From positions 9,729 to 73,728 of the forward strand of contig JAXHVL010000057.1 of NCBI GenBank assembly GCA_034189225.1: 64,000 nt of DNA, read 5' to 3'. Position numbers and translations under genes: made by a program. Shown one piece after another: positions 8,362 to 17,322 of this stretch. The DNA comes from JAXHTY01 sp034189225. GTDB lineage: Bacteria > Desulfobacterota > Desulfobacteria > Desulfobacterales > Desulfosudaceae. Each line of letters begins with the position of its first letter. The first letter of the stretch is position 1. The notes beneath the pieces are model-generated. The model ran no database searches and was not told where the DNA came from. It worked only from the letters and a program-made list of their open reading frames with translations.

Positions 8362-8498
8362 TCTTTATCGATTTGTTCGCAGGATTTAATAGCCGTCTCA
8401 AAATCGCGGGCCTCTTGCAGTCTCCAGCCACCTGCCAGTTGTTTCAGGGACGCGGCGGGTTTTTTTCGTTTTGTGTCAATAATGAATTCGAATCTCAC
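8307..8498 (-). CDS. possible antitoxin of a decayed PIN toxin pair
   Basis: Short frame starting GTG at 8498, with KKPAASLKQLAGGW near the front and IKSCEQIDKEW later. This resembles small antitoxins paired with VapC-like toxins, whose tails often read EQIDEEMW. After residue ~48 the frame runs into the shifted toxin remnant, so the natural end is lost. The GTG overlaps the stop of the preceding lipoprotein gene by GTGA; I cannot tell whether that is coupling or chance. The antitoxin could still be made. Confidence 0.45.
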   Translation of the reverse strand: MRFEFIIDTKRKKPAASLKQLAGGWRLQEARDFETAIKSCEQIDKEWKNWNDSWPTRWLKPSL

Positions 8499-9151
8499 CC
8501 CTCTTTCACTTTTTCATGAACATCCGTGATGATGGCTGCTGACAGTCGTTTCATGGCCAGGCTCATGGCTTCGGCAAAGGCACGGGGGTTGTTGCGGGCA
8601 CATGGCTGGGATGTCTCATAGTGTTTTTGAAAGACAATGCCATCGCCGTCTCTTCCGGCGGCCCCGGCGTCCCGCAAGGTGATGCTGATGGCCAGCTCCG
8701 CCCGCCAGTCCGTCGCGGCGTCGTTTTCAAGAAATTTATCCACGCTACCCTCGATAATATAGCGGGCCCGTGCTAGTCCGTCCGGGCCGTAAACCCCTCT
8801 ATAACGGCCCGTGGCTCTAGTGTCCCTTTCCAGCAGGTAAGTAATCATCCCGGCCGGCGGTGTTCGCCAGCGGTGGTAGACATACTCGGCAACGAGAAAA
8901 TCTTTTTTCTTGTAGATCATGTCCCCGGTCGCGTAAAGCGGGGAGGCCGTAAATTCATTGATCCCGATGACAACGGGCGCCGGCGCAGCCTCAGCCAGCG
9001 ACGGTGGTTCATATTCCAGCGTGTAATAATTCACCTCCAACGCGGGCTGAACCAGTTCGGAGAAGTTAAGGCAGCCGGTTGCGAAAAAGCAGCACAGGAG
9101 AACAATGGTTGCGATGCCGGTATGTGCGATGAAGGCATGGGGGTGTTTCAT
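8495..9151 (-). CDS. ABC transport auxiliary lipoprotein (PqiC/Mla-associated type)
   Basis: A 218-residue lipoprotein with a signal sequence and lipobox (FFATGC, Cys at about 27). The mature part matches ABC_trans_aux lipoproteins: YYTLEYEPP near the start, then GINEFTASPLYATGDMIYKK, and later a helix with FAEAMSLAMKRLSAAI. These partner MCE/Mla-type lipid transporters, probably on the inner face of the outer membrane. It is the last gene of the mlaE-mlaF-mlaD operon, 42 bases after mlaD, which supports that role. The specific substrate is unknown. Confidence 0.85.
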   Translation of the reverse strand: MKHPHAFIAHTGIATIVLLCCFFATGCLNFSELVQPALEVNYYTLEYEPPSLAEAAPAPVVIGINEFTASPLYATGDMIYKKKDFLVAEYVYHRWRTPPAGMITYLLERDTRATGRYRGVYGPDGLARARYIIEGSVDKFLENDAATDWRAELAISITLRDAGAAGRDGDGIVFQKHYETSQPCARNNPRAFAEAMSLAMKRLSAAIITDVHEKVKEG

Positions 9152-9193
9152 TCCGGGTGCGTCTCCTTGTGCAAGATTGTCATTGGTTTCATA

Positions 9194-10180
9194 TCAGTCA
9201 TAATTTTCGATGGTCTTGGCCGGCGGCGGTGCGGCAAACAGGAGCAGCGAGGGCTGGTCCGCGCTTTTGGTGGTCAGGTTGCTCAACTCTTTTCCGGCTT
9301 CCTCAAGGTGGCGCAGGGTGGAGGTCAGGTTTTTTTCAAGCCTGAACATGCGCTCGTCAACATTACCGATGGTTTCCGTGCCTTTGTTCATGAGCGTTTC
9401 GGCCTGCTGTATGACCGTATTCAGCTCTTTAATGGCCGTGTTGATTTTTTCCCTGTTTCCGGCCACCAGGGTATTGAGCTCCATTGCCGCGCCATTAGCG
9501 TTTTTCGCAAATTCATTCAGGTTATTCCCCGTGGTTTCCCCTACCGCCAGTATCCGGTCCCACCGCTTGTCGTTCAGAAGCTTGTTGGCCCGGTCCAACG
9601 CTGTTTTAAGGCGGCCCGCGATCGGTTTGACGTTCGCATCCTTCACGGTCTGATTCACCGTTGTGATGGTTTCCTGCAGGCGCCCTGAAATGCCCCCCAG
9701 GTCCACTGTCTTGAGCTGGTTCACCACTTCGGCAAGCCCGTCCAGTAACAGCCTTATTTCCGAAGATTTTGTAGGAATCACCGGATATTTCGCCGCCTGT
9801 GCCACCTCCGGCGAAAGGAGGGTATCTCCCTGCTGCTGCCGGTTCAGCTCCACGAACATGATGCCCGTAATGCCGATTGATTTGATCTGAGCCACGATGT
9901 CTTTGCCGGGCTTCCAGTCCGACTCGATTCGAAGCAGCACCTCGATGAGTTTGGCGTCTTTGGCGATCCGGATATCATGCACTTTCCCGATGGACACGCC
10001 GCGGTATTTGACAGGAGAATCCTTGTTCAGTCCCTGGATGGATTCATCAAAATAGGCGGCGTAAATCCGTCCTCCCTGAAAATAGCTTGTTGCGCCCACA
10101 TAGATAACCACGACTGCAATGATCGTGATGCCGGCAATGACAAACAGGCCCACCATAAAATTAGTTTTGACGGAAGCCAT
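9194..10180 (-). CDS. mlaD: MCE-domain lipid-binding protein, MlaD-like
   Basis: A 328-residue protein. One N-terminal membrane helix (about 9-30) is followed by an MCE domain (about 36-115; SPVKYRGVSIGKVHDI, IGITGIMFVEL). A long helical region to ~300 follows, with repeated Asn-rich heptad-like stretches. It forms the periplasmic ring of an Mla-type phospholipid transporter with MlaE and MlaF. Longer than E. coli MlaD (~180 residues), as is usual for the MlaD/PqiB-like proteins of this phylum, which carry a C-terminal helical arm. It lies 24 bases after mlaF. Confidence 0.9.
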   Translation of the reverse strand: MASVKTNFMVGLFVIAGITIIAVVVIYVGATSYFQGGRIYAAYFDESIQGLNKDSPVKYRGVSIGKVHDIRIAKDAKLIEVLLRIESDWKPGKDIVAQIKSIGITGIMFVELNRQQQGDTLLSPEVAQAAKYPVIPTKSSEIRLLLDGLAEVVNQLKTVDLGGISGRLQETITTVNQTVKDANVKPIAGRLKTALDRANKLLNDKRWDRILAVGETTGNNLNEFAKNANGAAMELNTLVAGNREKINTAIKELNTVIQQAETLMNKGTETIGNVDERMFRLEKNLTSTLRHLEEAGKELSNLTTKSADQPSLLLFAAPPPAKTIENYD

Positions 10181-10204
10181 AATTATTGCTCGCTGTATTT
10201 TGTT

Positions 10205-10954
10205 TTACTCGCCGCCGGCCGCATTTATCTGTTTTATCCGGGGCTGCCGGTTGAAAAACTGGCGGACAAACGGATAATGGCACTCGTTTTTCAGAAATGC
10301 CGGTGTCCCCTCGGCGATTTTTCCCTTGGTGATTTTATCCAGCATGATTACCCGCCTGGTGATGGTGAAAACGCTTTCCAGTTCATGGGTGACCACCACC
10401 ATGGTGGTTCCGGATGATTTATTGATGTGCAGTATCAATTCGTCGATTTCCGCCGAACTGACAGGGTCCAGCCCGGCCGATGGTTCATCCAGAAAGAGGA
10501 TCTGCGGGTTTAATGCCATGGCCCTTGCCAGGGCGGCCCGTTTTTTCATCCCTCCGCTGATGGTCGACGGCAGGTAGTCTTCAAATCCGGAAAGCCCCAC
10601 AACCGCCAGCTTGATGCTTGCCATTTTCCGGATGGCGGCGGCATCCAGGTCCGTATACTCGGCTATGGGCAGGGCGATGTTTTCACTGAGCGTCATTGAG
10701 CCGAACAATGCGTTGTTTTGAAACAGCACGCCGATTTTACGGGTGGTGTTGCAGCAGCCGATGTCCTGGCCGTCGATCAGCACCTGCCCGGCCGAGGGCG
10801 TGCCAAGGCCCGTCATGATCCGCATCAGCGTGGTCTTGCCGCAACCGCTTTCACCGAGGATCACAACGATTTCCCCCTGCGCCACGTTAAAATTGATGTT
10901 GTTCAGAACAACCTCTTCACCGAACCTGGCGCTGATGTTGTTTACCTGGATCAT
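10205..10954 (-). CDS. mlaF: lipid-transport ABC ATPase, MlaF-like
   Basis: A 249-residue ABC ATPase. Walker A GESGCGKTT near residue 34, signature TISGGMKKRAALARA, Walker B ILFLDEPSAGLDP and switch VVTHE are all intact. The ISGGM form of the signature and the MlaE partner place it with MlaF. It energises phospholipid movement across the envelope. It is separated from mlaE by about 370 bases of repeat DNA, unusual for this operon, which normally has very short gaps. Confidence 0.92.
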   Translation of the reverse strand: MIQVNNISARFGEEVVLNNINFNVAQGEIVVILGESGCGKTTLMRIMTGLGTPSAGQVLIDGQDIGCCNTTRKIGVLFQNNALFGSMTLSENIALPIAEYTDLDAAAIRKMASIKLAVVGLSGFEDYLPSTISGGMKKRAALARAMALNPQILFLDEPSAGLDPVSSAEIDELILHINKSSGTTMVVVTHELESVFTITRRVIMLDKITKGKIAEGTPAFLKNECHYPFVRQFFNRQPRIKQINAAGGE

Positions 10955-10959
10955 TCGTT

Positions 10960-11322
10960 CATTCAGTCAACAAAACCTGGTCTTTTGGGCCAGGTGAGCG
11001 ATAAAAGGCTATGCCGGTAATGAGCAAAGCACGAAATTCGAAATTCGAAACAAATCCGAATATCAAATGCTTCAATGATCAAAACAGATACCGGAGTATT
11101 CCGGGCATCAATTCGATGCACGTATCTTCGTGTCCTTCGTGCGCTTCGTGGTAATTAACCCCCAGGCAGTTGAACCACGAAGCTCACGAAGGACACGCAG
11201 GATGAGTGCAAGCACCATGTGCCTTCGTCTTCCGAGTTTTTATGTTCACGTACGAGGCCTGTAAACAATCCCCTTATAGGGCAACAAAAGCAGGCCCCTC
11301 TGGGGCCGGATGTTTACCTGCA
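10960..11322. repeat. composite repeat block between mlaE and mlaF
   Basis: Begins CAGTCAACAAAACCTGGTC, continues with GATAAAAGGCTATGCCGG and the tandem ACGAAATTCGAAATTCGAAA. It then holds an inverted pair around GTGCGCTTCGTGGTAATTA / CCACGAAGCTCACGAAGGAC, and ends with AACAATCCCCTTATAGGG ... CCCCTCTGGGGCCGGATG. The same order occurs at 47262-47577 and in part at 26670-26930, 7826-7905 and (inverted) 60490-60625. No gene is seen. It must be transcribed through if mlaE and mlaF are co-transcribed. Confidence 0.8.
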
Positions 11323-12522
11323 TCATCCCCAGTATATCCGTATGATCGCCACAATGGAATCCGCAAGAATGATCATAAAGATGCAGCTGACCACGGCCGA
11401 GGTGGCGGCTCCACCTACTGACGCGGCCCCGCCGCGCACCTGAAATCCTCTCAGGCACCCGATCAACGCTATCAGTATCGCAAATATGACACTTTTTGCA
11501 AGCCCCCAGATGATATCATCGATAAACAATGCATCGGCGACCCCCTGAATGTAGGCGGCCGGCATCAGGTGCAGCATGGTGACGCTGACAATGAGGCCGC
11601 CGAGGATGGCGAAGATAACGGCCAGCACCGTTAAGATCGGCAGGGCAATCACCATGGCCACAAGCCGTGGAATGGTTAAAAAAAGAATGGGGTCAAACCC
11701 CATGCTGGACAGGGCGTCTATTTCTTCGGATATTTGCATGGTGCCGATTTCCGCGGCATAGGCGGAGCCGGTCCGGCCGGCAATTATAATGGCCGTCAAC
11801 ATCGGGCCGATTTCCGCAACCATGGCAAATGCAATCAGCGAAGGGATATAAATATTGCCCCCGTATTTGCTCAATTGAACGGAAGACACAAATGCCATGA
11901 TAAGCCCGGTGATGAGGCTGATCAGGCCGACAATGGGAATGGCGGCCACCCCGCCTTTTTGAATCAGCTCGATGGTATCGCCCAGACGGAACCGTCTGGG
12001 ATGAGCGATGGCGCGGGCAGCGGCAAAAATCATCATTCCCAGAAAGGAAATCGTGTAATCGATTTTTCGTATGCCCAGAAACGCGGCGCCGCCGATCTCC
12101 GTAATAATTGCCCTGGGGTCCAGAACTGGTGGGGGATAAGGCGCCTGGCGGGGTGAAATGTCCGCATACAGGGAGAATACGCTTTCCAAAGATTCGGGTA
12201 TATTGGTAATAGAAAGATTGCCGCCATGTTGGTTTGCCACATCCTGTAATTCTTTGGTAACAAAAACACCGTAGTCGTCCGCACGGTCCACATCCGACAG
12301 ATCCAGTTGGATTGAATTCGGATACCCCGATCTGGCAATCGTATCGGTGATGCCGCGAAGCAGCATTGCGGCGGATTCAATGGTCATCGTGCCGGAAAGA
12401 AAAATCGTCATGCCGTTGTCCGCATTGGCGGCTGTGGTAAAGGCTGCGGCGGGATTCGGTTTTGTTTCCGGCATAATGGTCGGCTCTTTTGATGTCCATA
12501 ACCCGAATATTTTTTCATTCAT
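11323..12522 (-). CDS. mlaE: MlaE-type permease with N-terminal STAS domain
   Basis: A 399-residue fusion. Residues ~35-125 form a STAS domain (MlaB-like; FLSGTMTIESAAMLL, LDLSDVDRADDYGVFV). Residues ~140-399 form the MlaE permease with five to six membrane helices, including ELIQKGGVAAIPIVGLISL, the signature AEIGPMLTAIIIAGRTGSA and AAEIGTMQISEEIDAL. It is the membrane core of the Mla lipid transporter; the fused STAS domain replaces a separate MlaB. The ATG overlaps the stop of the small upstream gene (ATGA), suggesting coupled translation. Confidence 0.92.
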   Translation of the reverse strand: MNEKIFGLWTSKEPTIMPETKPNPAAAFTTAANADNGMTIFLSGTMTIESAAMLLRGITDTIARSGYPNSIQLDLSDVDRADDYGVFVTKELQDVANQHGGNLSITNIPESLESVFSLYADISPRQAPYPPPVLDPRAIITEIGGAAFLGIRKIDYTISFLGMMIFAAARAIAHPRRFRLGDTIELIQKGGVAAIPIVGLISLITGLIMAFVSSVQLSKYGGNIYIPSLIAFAMVAEIGPMLTAIIIAGRTGSAYAAEIGTMQISEEIDALSSMGFDPILFLTIPRLVAMVIALPILTVLAVIFAILGGLIVSVTMLHLMPAAYIQGVADALFIDDIIWGLAKSVIFAILIALIGCLRGFQVRGGAASVGGAATSAVVSCIFMIILADSIVAIIRIYWG

Positions 12523-12707
12523 ACAGCCGAAGCGTGGTTGTAGCAGGAAATCCCTTCGGCCAGCCGCCGCCGGATGCGGTCAAGGGTGGGGCAGGTATCA
12601 AAGCATTGGGGCGCTTCTTCCCGCCTGCTGCAATTCCGGCACGGGCTTTCAATAAAGTAACCGATCTCAAAATCAAACTTATTTCTGTTGGTCGTAATTT
12701 CGTACAT
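12519..12707 (-). CDS. small cysteine-rich protein coupled to mlaE
   Basis: A 62-residue protein with a PCRNCSRREEAPQCFDTC cluster (four Cys in a C-x2-C-x8-C-x3-C arrangement) plus one late Cys, suggesting a small metal-binding fold. It overlaps mlaE by four bases (ATGA) and so appears to be the first gene of the mla operon. I do not recognise a named family. The Cys spacing and tight overlap make it a plausible real gene. An ion-binding or regulatory role is only a guess. Confidence 0.6.
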   Translation of the reverse strand: MYEITTNRNKFDFEIGYFIESPCRNCSRREEAPQCFDTCPTLDRIRRRLAEGISCYNHASAV

Positions 12708-12798
12708 GATGTGTTGTTTTAATCCTGTGTATGCGAATGGTACTCATAAATTCAAAAAAACTATAACACGGTGGCCGGGGCAATGTAAATTTCCTTTT

Positions 12799-14004
12799 TT
12801 ATGTGGCCGCCCGAATCGCCATCGCCAGAACCGATACCGGATGCATGACCGGATAATCGGTATGGGCCTGAATCTGCATCTTGCAGGTTTCACAGTCCGT
12901 GATGACGATATCGGGCGCGGCCGTATTGATTTGTTCAAAAAGCACCTGCCCGATATCGGCGGCAATTTGCCGGTATTCTTTTTTAAACCCATAGGTGCCG
13001 GCAATCCCGCAGCATTCGGAATGCAGGAGAATGAGCCGAAGCCCGGGAATTTGTTTCAGGACCGAAACGGTATGAATGGCCCCTCCGGTACGCTCCAGGT
13101 GGCAGGGCGAATGGTAGGCCGCCGTCAGGTTCACCGGCCCCATCGTCGGCAGTCCGGTCTGTTTGAACCGTTTATGAAGAAAGGCGGTAATAAATTCCAG
13201 CTGATGGAAAATGGCTGCATTGTCGATATCCAGGATGCCGGGATAATCGTGTTTTACGGTGAGCACGCATGAGGAAGAGGAAAAAATAATCTTACGCCCA
13301 CCCTCGCCGGCAGCCTTCAATAGTTCAGCCAGGTTATAGGTAGCGTTTTGCCGGACCTTTTTCAGGTCCCCGGCGGCGATCAGGGGCACGCCGCAGCATT
13401 TCTGGGGTGGTGCGATCGCGCCCACCCCCAGCGTGTTGAGGGCAAACACCACGTCGTTGCCAAGGGCGTGATCATAGTAATTCACGTAACAGCCGTGAAA
13501 ATACAGCACAGTTTCCGGAAATGTCTGTTGGTGATTCGCCTGCCGCTGAAGCGTCTTTGAGAATGTTCCCCGGTCAAATTTCGGAAAGCTGGCCCTGCCG
13601 GCGATCCCCACAAATGCCGACAGCAGTGTCCTGGCAAAGGCGGCCTGCATCACCCGGTTGGCCAGGCCGTTGACACGGGTAGCCAGCTTACCCATAAGAT
13701 CTGTGCGGGTGAGCAGAAAATCCCGCAGCCGGTTTTTGCGCCGCAGCCGTGCGCTCTTTGCCTGATAGATGAAGTCCGTGATCCGGACGCCGGAAGGGCA
13801 TACCGTTTCACAGCGCTTGCAGTTGTTGCAGTAAGCCAGAGACTGATCGGCCAGGAAAGGGGTTTTAATCCGCATCCGTTCCGCATCCGGCCCCGAGTAC
13901 TTGGGCCCGGGGTAGCTGGCCGTTACCCGGGCCACGGGACAATAAACGGTGCACACCGTGCATTTGATGCAGCAGTCAAAGCTGGTGTTTTCAAGTTTTA
14001 TCAT
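12799..14004 (-). CDS. glpC: anaerobic glycerol-3-phosphate dehydrogenase subunit C
   Basis: A 401-residue iron-sulfur subunit that passes electrons from GlpA to the quinone pool. Two [4Fe-4S] motifs lie at the N-terminus: CIKCTVCTVYCP (about 12-23) and CNNCKRCETVCP (about 59-70). Two Cys-rich (CCG) domains follow, with FHGCYVNYYD, QKCCGVPLI, YHSPCHL and ECCGIAGTYG. Length matches GlpC. It is the last gene of glpA-glpB-glpC, but 290 bases of repeat DNA separate it from glpB. Confidence 0.93.
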   Translation of the reverse strand: MIKLENTSFDCCIKCTVCTVYCPVARVTASYPGPKYSGPDAERMRIKTPFLADQSLAYCNNCKRCETVCPSGVRITDFIYQAKSARLRRKNRLRDFLLTRTDLMGKLATRVNGLANRVMQAAFARTLLSAFVGIAGRASFPKFDRGTFSKTLQRQANHQQTFPETVLYFHGCYVNYYDHALGNDVVFALNTLGVGAIAPPQKCCGVPLIAAGDLKKVRQNATYNLAELLKAAGEGGRKIIFSSSSCVLTVKHDYPGILDIDNAAIFHQLEFITAFLHKRFKQTGLPTMGPVNLTAAYHSPCHLERTGGAIHTVSVLKQIPGLRLILLHSECCGIAGTYGFKKEYRQIAADIGQVLFEQINTAAPDIVITDCETCKMQIQAHTDYPVMHPVSVLAMAIRAAT

Positions 14005-14018
14005 ATCTTAAAATATTG

Positions 14019-14325
14019 ACGGCTTCGTAAAAAGCGCCCAACCCCACTGTGGTATTTTTGCAGGAAGTAACTTATGGAGGTCTAAAGACCTCCGCTACAC
14101 AATCCGAGGCAATATCCCCTGATTCGATAATGGCCTCAATTCATATAACGGAAGGCTTTAGCCTTCCACAAAAAAACAAGTTCCCTGGAAGTACCATAAA
14201 GAGATATTTTTATTTCAACCATGAAGAACATGAAGAGCATGAAGTTGAAATTATAGTTAATTTTTTATTTCTTCATGATCTTCATGCGCTTCATGGTCAA
14301 AAAATCAGACTTTTTACGAGTGCAT
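14019..14325. repeat. composite repeat between glpB and glpC
   Basis: Begins GACGGCTTCGTAAAAAGCGC, then a hairpin GGAGGTCTAAAGACCTCC, a second hairpin GGAAGGCTTTAGCCTTCC, AAGTTCCCTGGAAGT, and CATGAAGAACATGAAGAGCA near the end. An almost identical block is at 47007-47245, and part of it is inverted at 27130-27280. It runs into the end of glpB and provides its last codons (ALVKSLIF then stop). Confidence 0.85.
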
Positions 14326-15616
14326 CAATGTTATTGGCTGCATAATAGCCCGTGGTGATGGCCACGCCGCCGCCGCTGGCCTCTGCCACCGGATTGTAAT
14401 CGGCCAGCACCGCACCCGTACAAAAGAGATTGGTGACCGGCTCGCCGTTTTTCTGAAAAGGATTCAGCCGGGCATTCGTCTTTACCCCGGCCCGCATGAA
14501 TGCATGGCTGTCCGGGGAGAAAAAGGCAGGAGAGGCCATTTCAGTATTTTCCATGCCGGGCAACACTTCGAGGTCAAACACCGGTTCTTTGATAGACTCG
14601 AATCCGCTTGCCAGCCCCCGCGAAAAGAAGCTGCCGCTTGCAAGCACATAAAACCGGGCAGAAAGGTCCTCATCCTGATTGCGGGTGTGGATATAGGCGA
14701 CCCGGTTGCCCTGAATCCGGCCGGAAGTGACGGATTCGCCTGCGATAAATACGCCGCCCAGGGCTGCAAACCGGGCTTTCAGCGCATTGTCCAGACGCAT
14801 TCCCAGTATGGAAGGAGGCAGGGATGGCACTTCATAAACCGTCATGCCCGTTTGGTCACTCAGTTCCAGGATCGCCCGGTTGTAATGATCAATCCCCAGA
14901 CAGGCCGGCAGGGCGAGAATGTCCGCCTGATGGCCGGTGGCGTTAATCCGTTGTGCGAAGATCGCCAGGTTTTCCTGCTTATCCACGATTCTGGCGATAT
15001 CGATGGACCGCATGTTACGAATCGTTTCAACTCCCGGTTCATGGGCTTCGGGGAGGTCGATGACGGCACAGGAAATGTCGCACCCGGCAAAGAGTTTGTT
15101 TTTTCTGAGGTTGGCCGCGGCCAGTTGCGGATGAAAGTCTTTGAACCCCCGAACATTGGCGATGATGATCGCCGGATGGTTTTCAAAGGCCGATTTAATG
15201 GCCTGGCTAAACACGCTCTGCTGGGAAAAGAAGGTGGGCTTCAGCGTGCCGAAAGCGGTCACATGAAAGTGGTTGTTCGGCGTATTGGTGTGCAGGTGCA
15301 GGTTTTGCCGGGCAAGGGTTTCCTGGAAAAACGCAAAAGCCGTCCGGGTGGTGTCGATTCCGCATTTCGCATAGGGGTGGTCCGGATGCCTGTCGATAAA
15401 TTCCGGCAGAATTTCAAATGGCTGTTGAACGACGTCGAGCCCCGCCAGATACCCCAGCAAATCGATGGATCCTGATGAAAAGTGCAGGGCGCTCATGCCG
15501 GATGAGATGATCGCGCAGGAAAGCCCTTGGGACTGGCACCTGATGCCGCAGGTGAGGCCGGATATTCCTCCGCCGATGATAATACAATCGTAGTCGTGGG
15601 TTTGCTCAGAACACAT
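14297..15616 (-). CDS. glpB: anaerobic glycerol-3-phosphate dehydrogenase subunit B
   Basis: A 439-residue flavoprotein-like subunit of the GlpABC complex. N-terminal dinucleotide fold DCIIIGGGISGLTCGIRC, later SSGSIDLLGYL, LPACLGIDHYN, PSILGMRLDNAL and a C-terminal VAEASGGGVAITTGYYAA. The start was set at ATG 15616, overlapping glpA by 11 bases, with AAGGGGT upstream. The final residues ALVKSLIF are encoded by a repeat found elsewhere in the window, so the native C-terminus was probably replaced. Confidence 0.92.
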   Translation of the reverse strand: MCSEQTHDYDCIIIGGGISGLTCGIRCQSQGLSCAIISSGMSALHFSSGSIDLLGYLAGLDVVQQPFEILPEFIDRHPDHPYAKCGIDTTRTAFAFFQETLARQNLHLHTNTPNNHFHVTAFGTLKPTFFSQQSVFSQAIKSAFENHPAIIIANVRGFKDFHPQLAAANLRKNKLFAGCDISCAVIDLPEAHEPGVETIRNMRSIDIARIVDKQENLAIFAQRINATGHQADILALPACLGIDHYNRAILELSDQTGMTVYEVPSLPPSILGMRLDNALKARFAALGGVFIAGESVTSGRIQGNRVAYIHTRNQDEDLSARFYVLASGSFFSRGLASGFESIKEPVFDLEVLPGMENTEMASPAFFSPDSHAFMRAGVKTNARLNPFQKNGEPVTNLFCTGAVLADYNPVAEASGGGVAITTGYYAANNIDALVKSLIF

Positions 15617-17258
15617 CGGCAATAACGACCCCTTCGCCTTTCCCTTTTGATTTATCCACGATTTTGCCCAGGCCGAAGATGCCTTCGCAAACCCAGTAGG
15701 CAAACTCCGCCTCCCGCAGCGTATCCCCCCAGAGCACCGGCCGTACGCCTCTCCATCGTTCGATCAGAAAATCGATGAGCATTTTCGTGGCCTCATCTCC
15801 CGGTGTCTCCTTGTGGTCGATAAAGGCCCCGGCAGACCGGTAGGCGCATAACAATCCCTGGCAGGGGCCCATTCCGATACGGGTCCGCCGGCGAAGATCC
15901 ACGATATCCCTGACATGAAGCCGTCGCAGGGCATAGGCCACCTCTTTTTCGGTGACCATTTCACATTCACAGATCAATTCGGTTTTTTCCGGCGGATCGG
16001 CCAGAATTTCCCGTGCCCGTTCGCCATGGCGGTAATAGGTGGAGGATGACACGGATTCTGAAAACCGGGGTGGTCGTTTGCGGACAACGGGGGGCTTTTC
16101 AGAACCGGGCAGCGGGACCTGGTGCGTTGTGCATGGAACGGCCAGGCCCAGTTTCCGGCATGCCAGGTCCGTGGCTTTTTCCGCCATCAGCCGGCAGGTC
16201 ATAAGTTTCCCTCCGGCGATGGTGATGAAATTGTCCATGCCGTCCCGTTCTTTATGATCAATCACGACGATGCCCCTGGTGATGTCCCTGCCGTAAGTTT
16301 CTTTTGATGTGGCCACAAGCGGCCGGACCCCGCAGAAGGCCCTTAAAACCCGGGTCCTGGAGAGGTTGGGCACCAGTTTTTCACCATCGTTCAGCAGGGT
16401 CTGGATTTCTTCGCGACTGATTTCAAGATCGTGGATGGCCTCATAGGGGATTTTTTCAGAGGTGGTGCCGATCAGCGAGACCGTATCGCCGGGCACCAGA
16501 ATGTCGCCGTCCGACGGCTTGCGGCAACGGTTGAGCACCACGTTGTTAATCCGGTAATCCAGTATCACCATGGCGCCCTTTGAAGGGAACATGGCAAGCG
16601 GGATGCCGGCCATCTCGCAGAGCATCTGCCCCCATACACCGGTGGCATTGATCACCAGGCGGGCATGAACGGCAAATGATTGGCCGGTGTTGCGGTCCAC
16701 GCAGGTCACACCTCGAACGGCGGCTTGTTCCACGATGACGTTTGTGACTTCACAATGAGTGAATACCTTTGCCCCGCGCTCGGTGGCGTCCAGCATGTTG
16801 GCGGAGGCAAGCCGGAACGGATCGATGGTGGCATCGGGCACGGTCAGTGCCCGTTCCACGGCCGCATTAAGGTTGGGCTCCATGGCAACGGCCTGGGCGG
16901 GGCTTATCTCCCGGGTGTTGATTCCCGCCTTTTTGCAGGCCGTCCGCAGCGCATCGTGATAATCATGATCGTCTTCCGGCAGGGTGACAAACAGCCCTCC
17001 CGTGTCTTCGATGCAGTGACGGGCGATTTTTTTAAGGATTCTGTTTTCCGCAATGCATTCGGTGGCGGAAGATGCGTCTTTGACGGCGTACCGGGCGCCG
17101 GAATGGAGCAATCCGTGGTTTCGGCCGGTGGTGCCGGCCGCAAGATCGTGTTTTTCAATCAGGCCGCAGGCAATCCCCCGCAGGGCGCAATCGCGGGCAA
17201 TGCCCGTGCCCGTGGCACCGCCGCCGATGATGATGACGTCTGTTTCAATCGTGTTCAT
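15606..17258 (-). CDS. glpA: anaerobic glycerol-3-phosphate dehydrogenase subunit A
   Basis: A 550-residue FAD catalytic subunit that oxidises sn-glycerol-3-phosphate to dihydroxyacetone phosphate. FAD fold VIIIGGGATGTGIARDCALRG, then AAGTTGRNHGLLHSGARYA and late GGKLMTCRLMAEKA. The C-terminal BFD-type domain has CECEMVTEKE and GMGPCQGLLC (Fe-S ligands). The start was set at ATG 17258 (MNTIETDV), because the longer frame would overlap the upstream hydrolase and add an unconserved tail. First gene of glpABC. Confidence 0.94.
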   Translation of the reverse strand: MNTIETDVIIIGGGATGTGIARDCALRGIACGLIEKHDLAAGTTGRNHGLLHSGARYAVKDASSATECIAENRILKKIARHCIEDTGGLFVTLPEDDHDYHDALRTACKKAGINTREISPAQAVAMEPNLNAAVERALTVPDATIDPFRLASANMLDATERGAKVFTHCEVTNVIVEQAAVRGVTCVDRNTGQSFAVHARLVINATGVWGQMLCEMAGIPLAMFPSKGAMVILDYRINNVVLNRCRKPSDGDILVPGDTVSLIGTTSEKIPYEAIHDLEISREEIQTLLNDGEKLVPNLSRTRVLRAFCGVRPLVATSKETYGRDITRGIVVIDHKERDGMDNFITIAGGKLMTCRLMAEKATDLACRKLGLAVPCTTHQVPLPGSEKPPVVRKRPPRFSESVSSSTYYRHGERAREILADPPEKTELICECEMVTEKEVAYALRRLHVRDIVDLRRRTRIGMGPCQGLLCAYRSAGAFIDHKETPGDEATKMLIDFLIERWRGVRPVLWGDTLREAEFAYWVCEGIFGLGKIVDKSKGKGEGVVIADVF

Positions 17259-17322
17259 GGCCTCTACGCTGTCGTTGGTTTGTGGCAATACGGCCGGTTG
17301 AATGTCGCGTGCGGAAAGGGGA

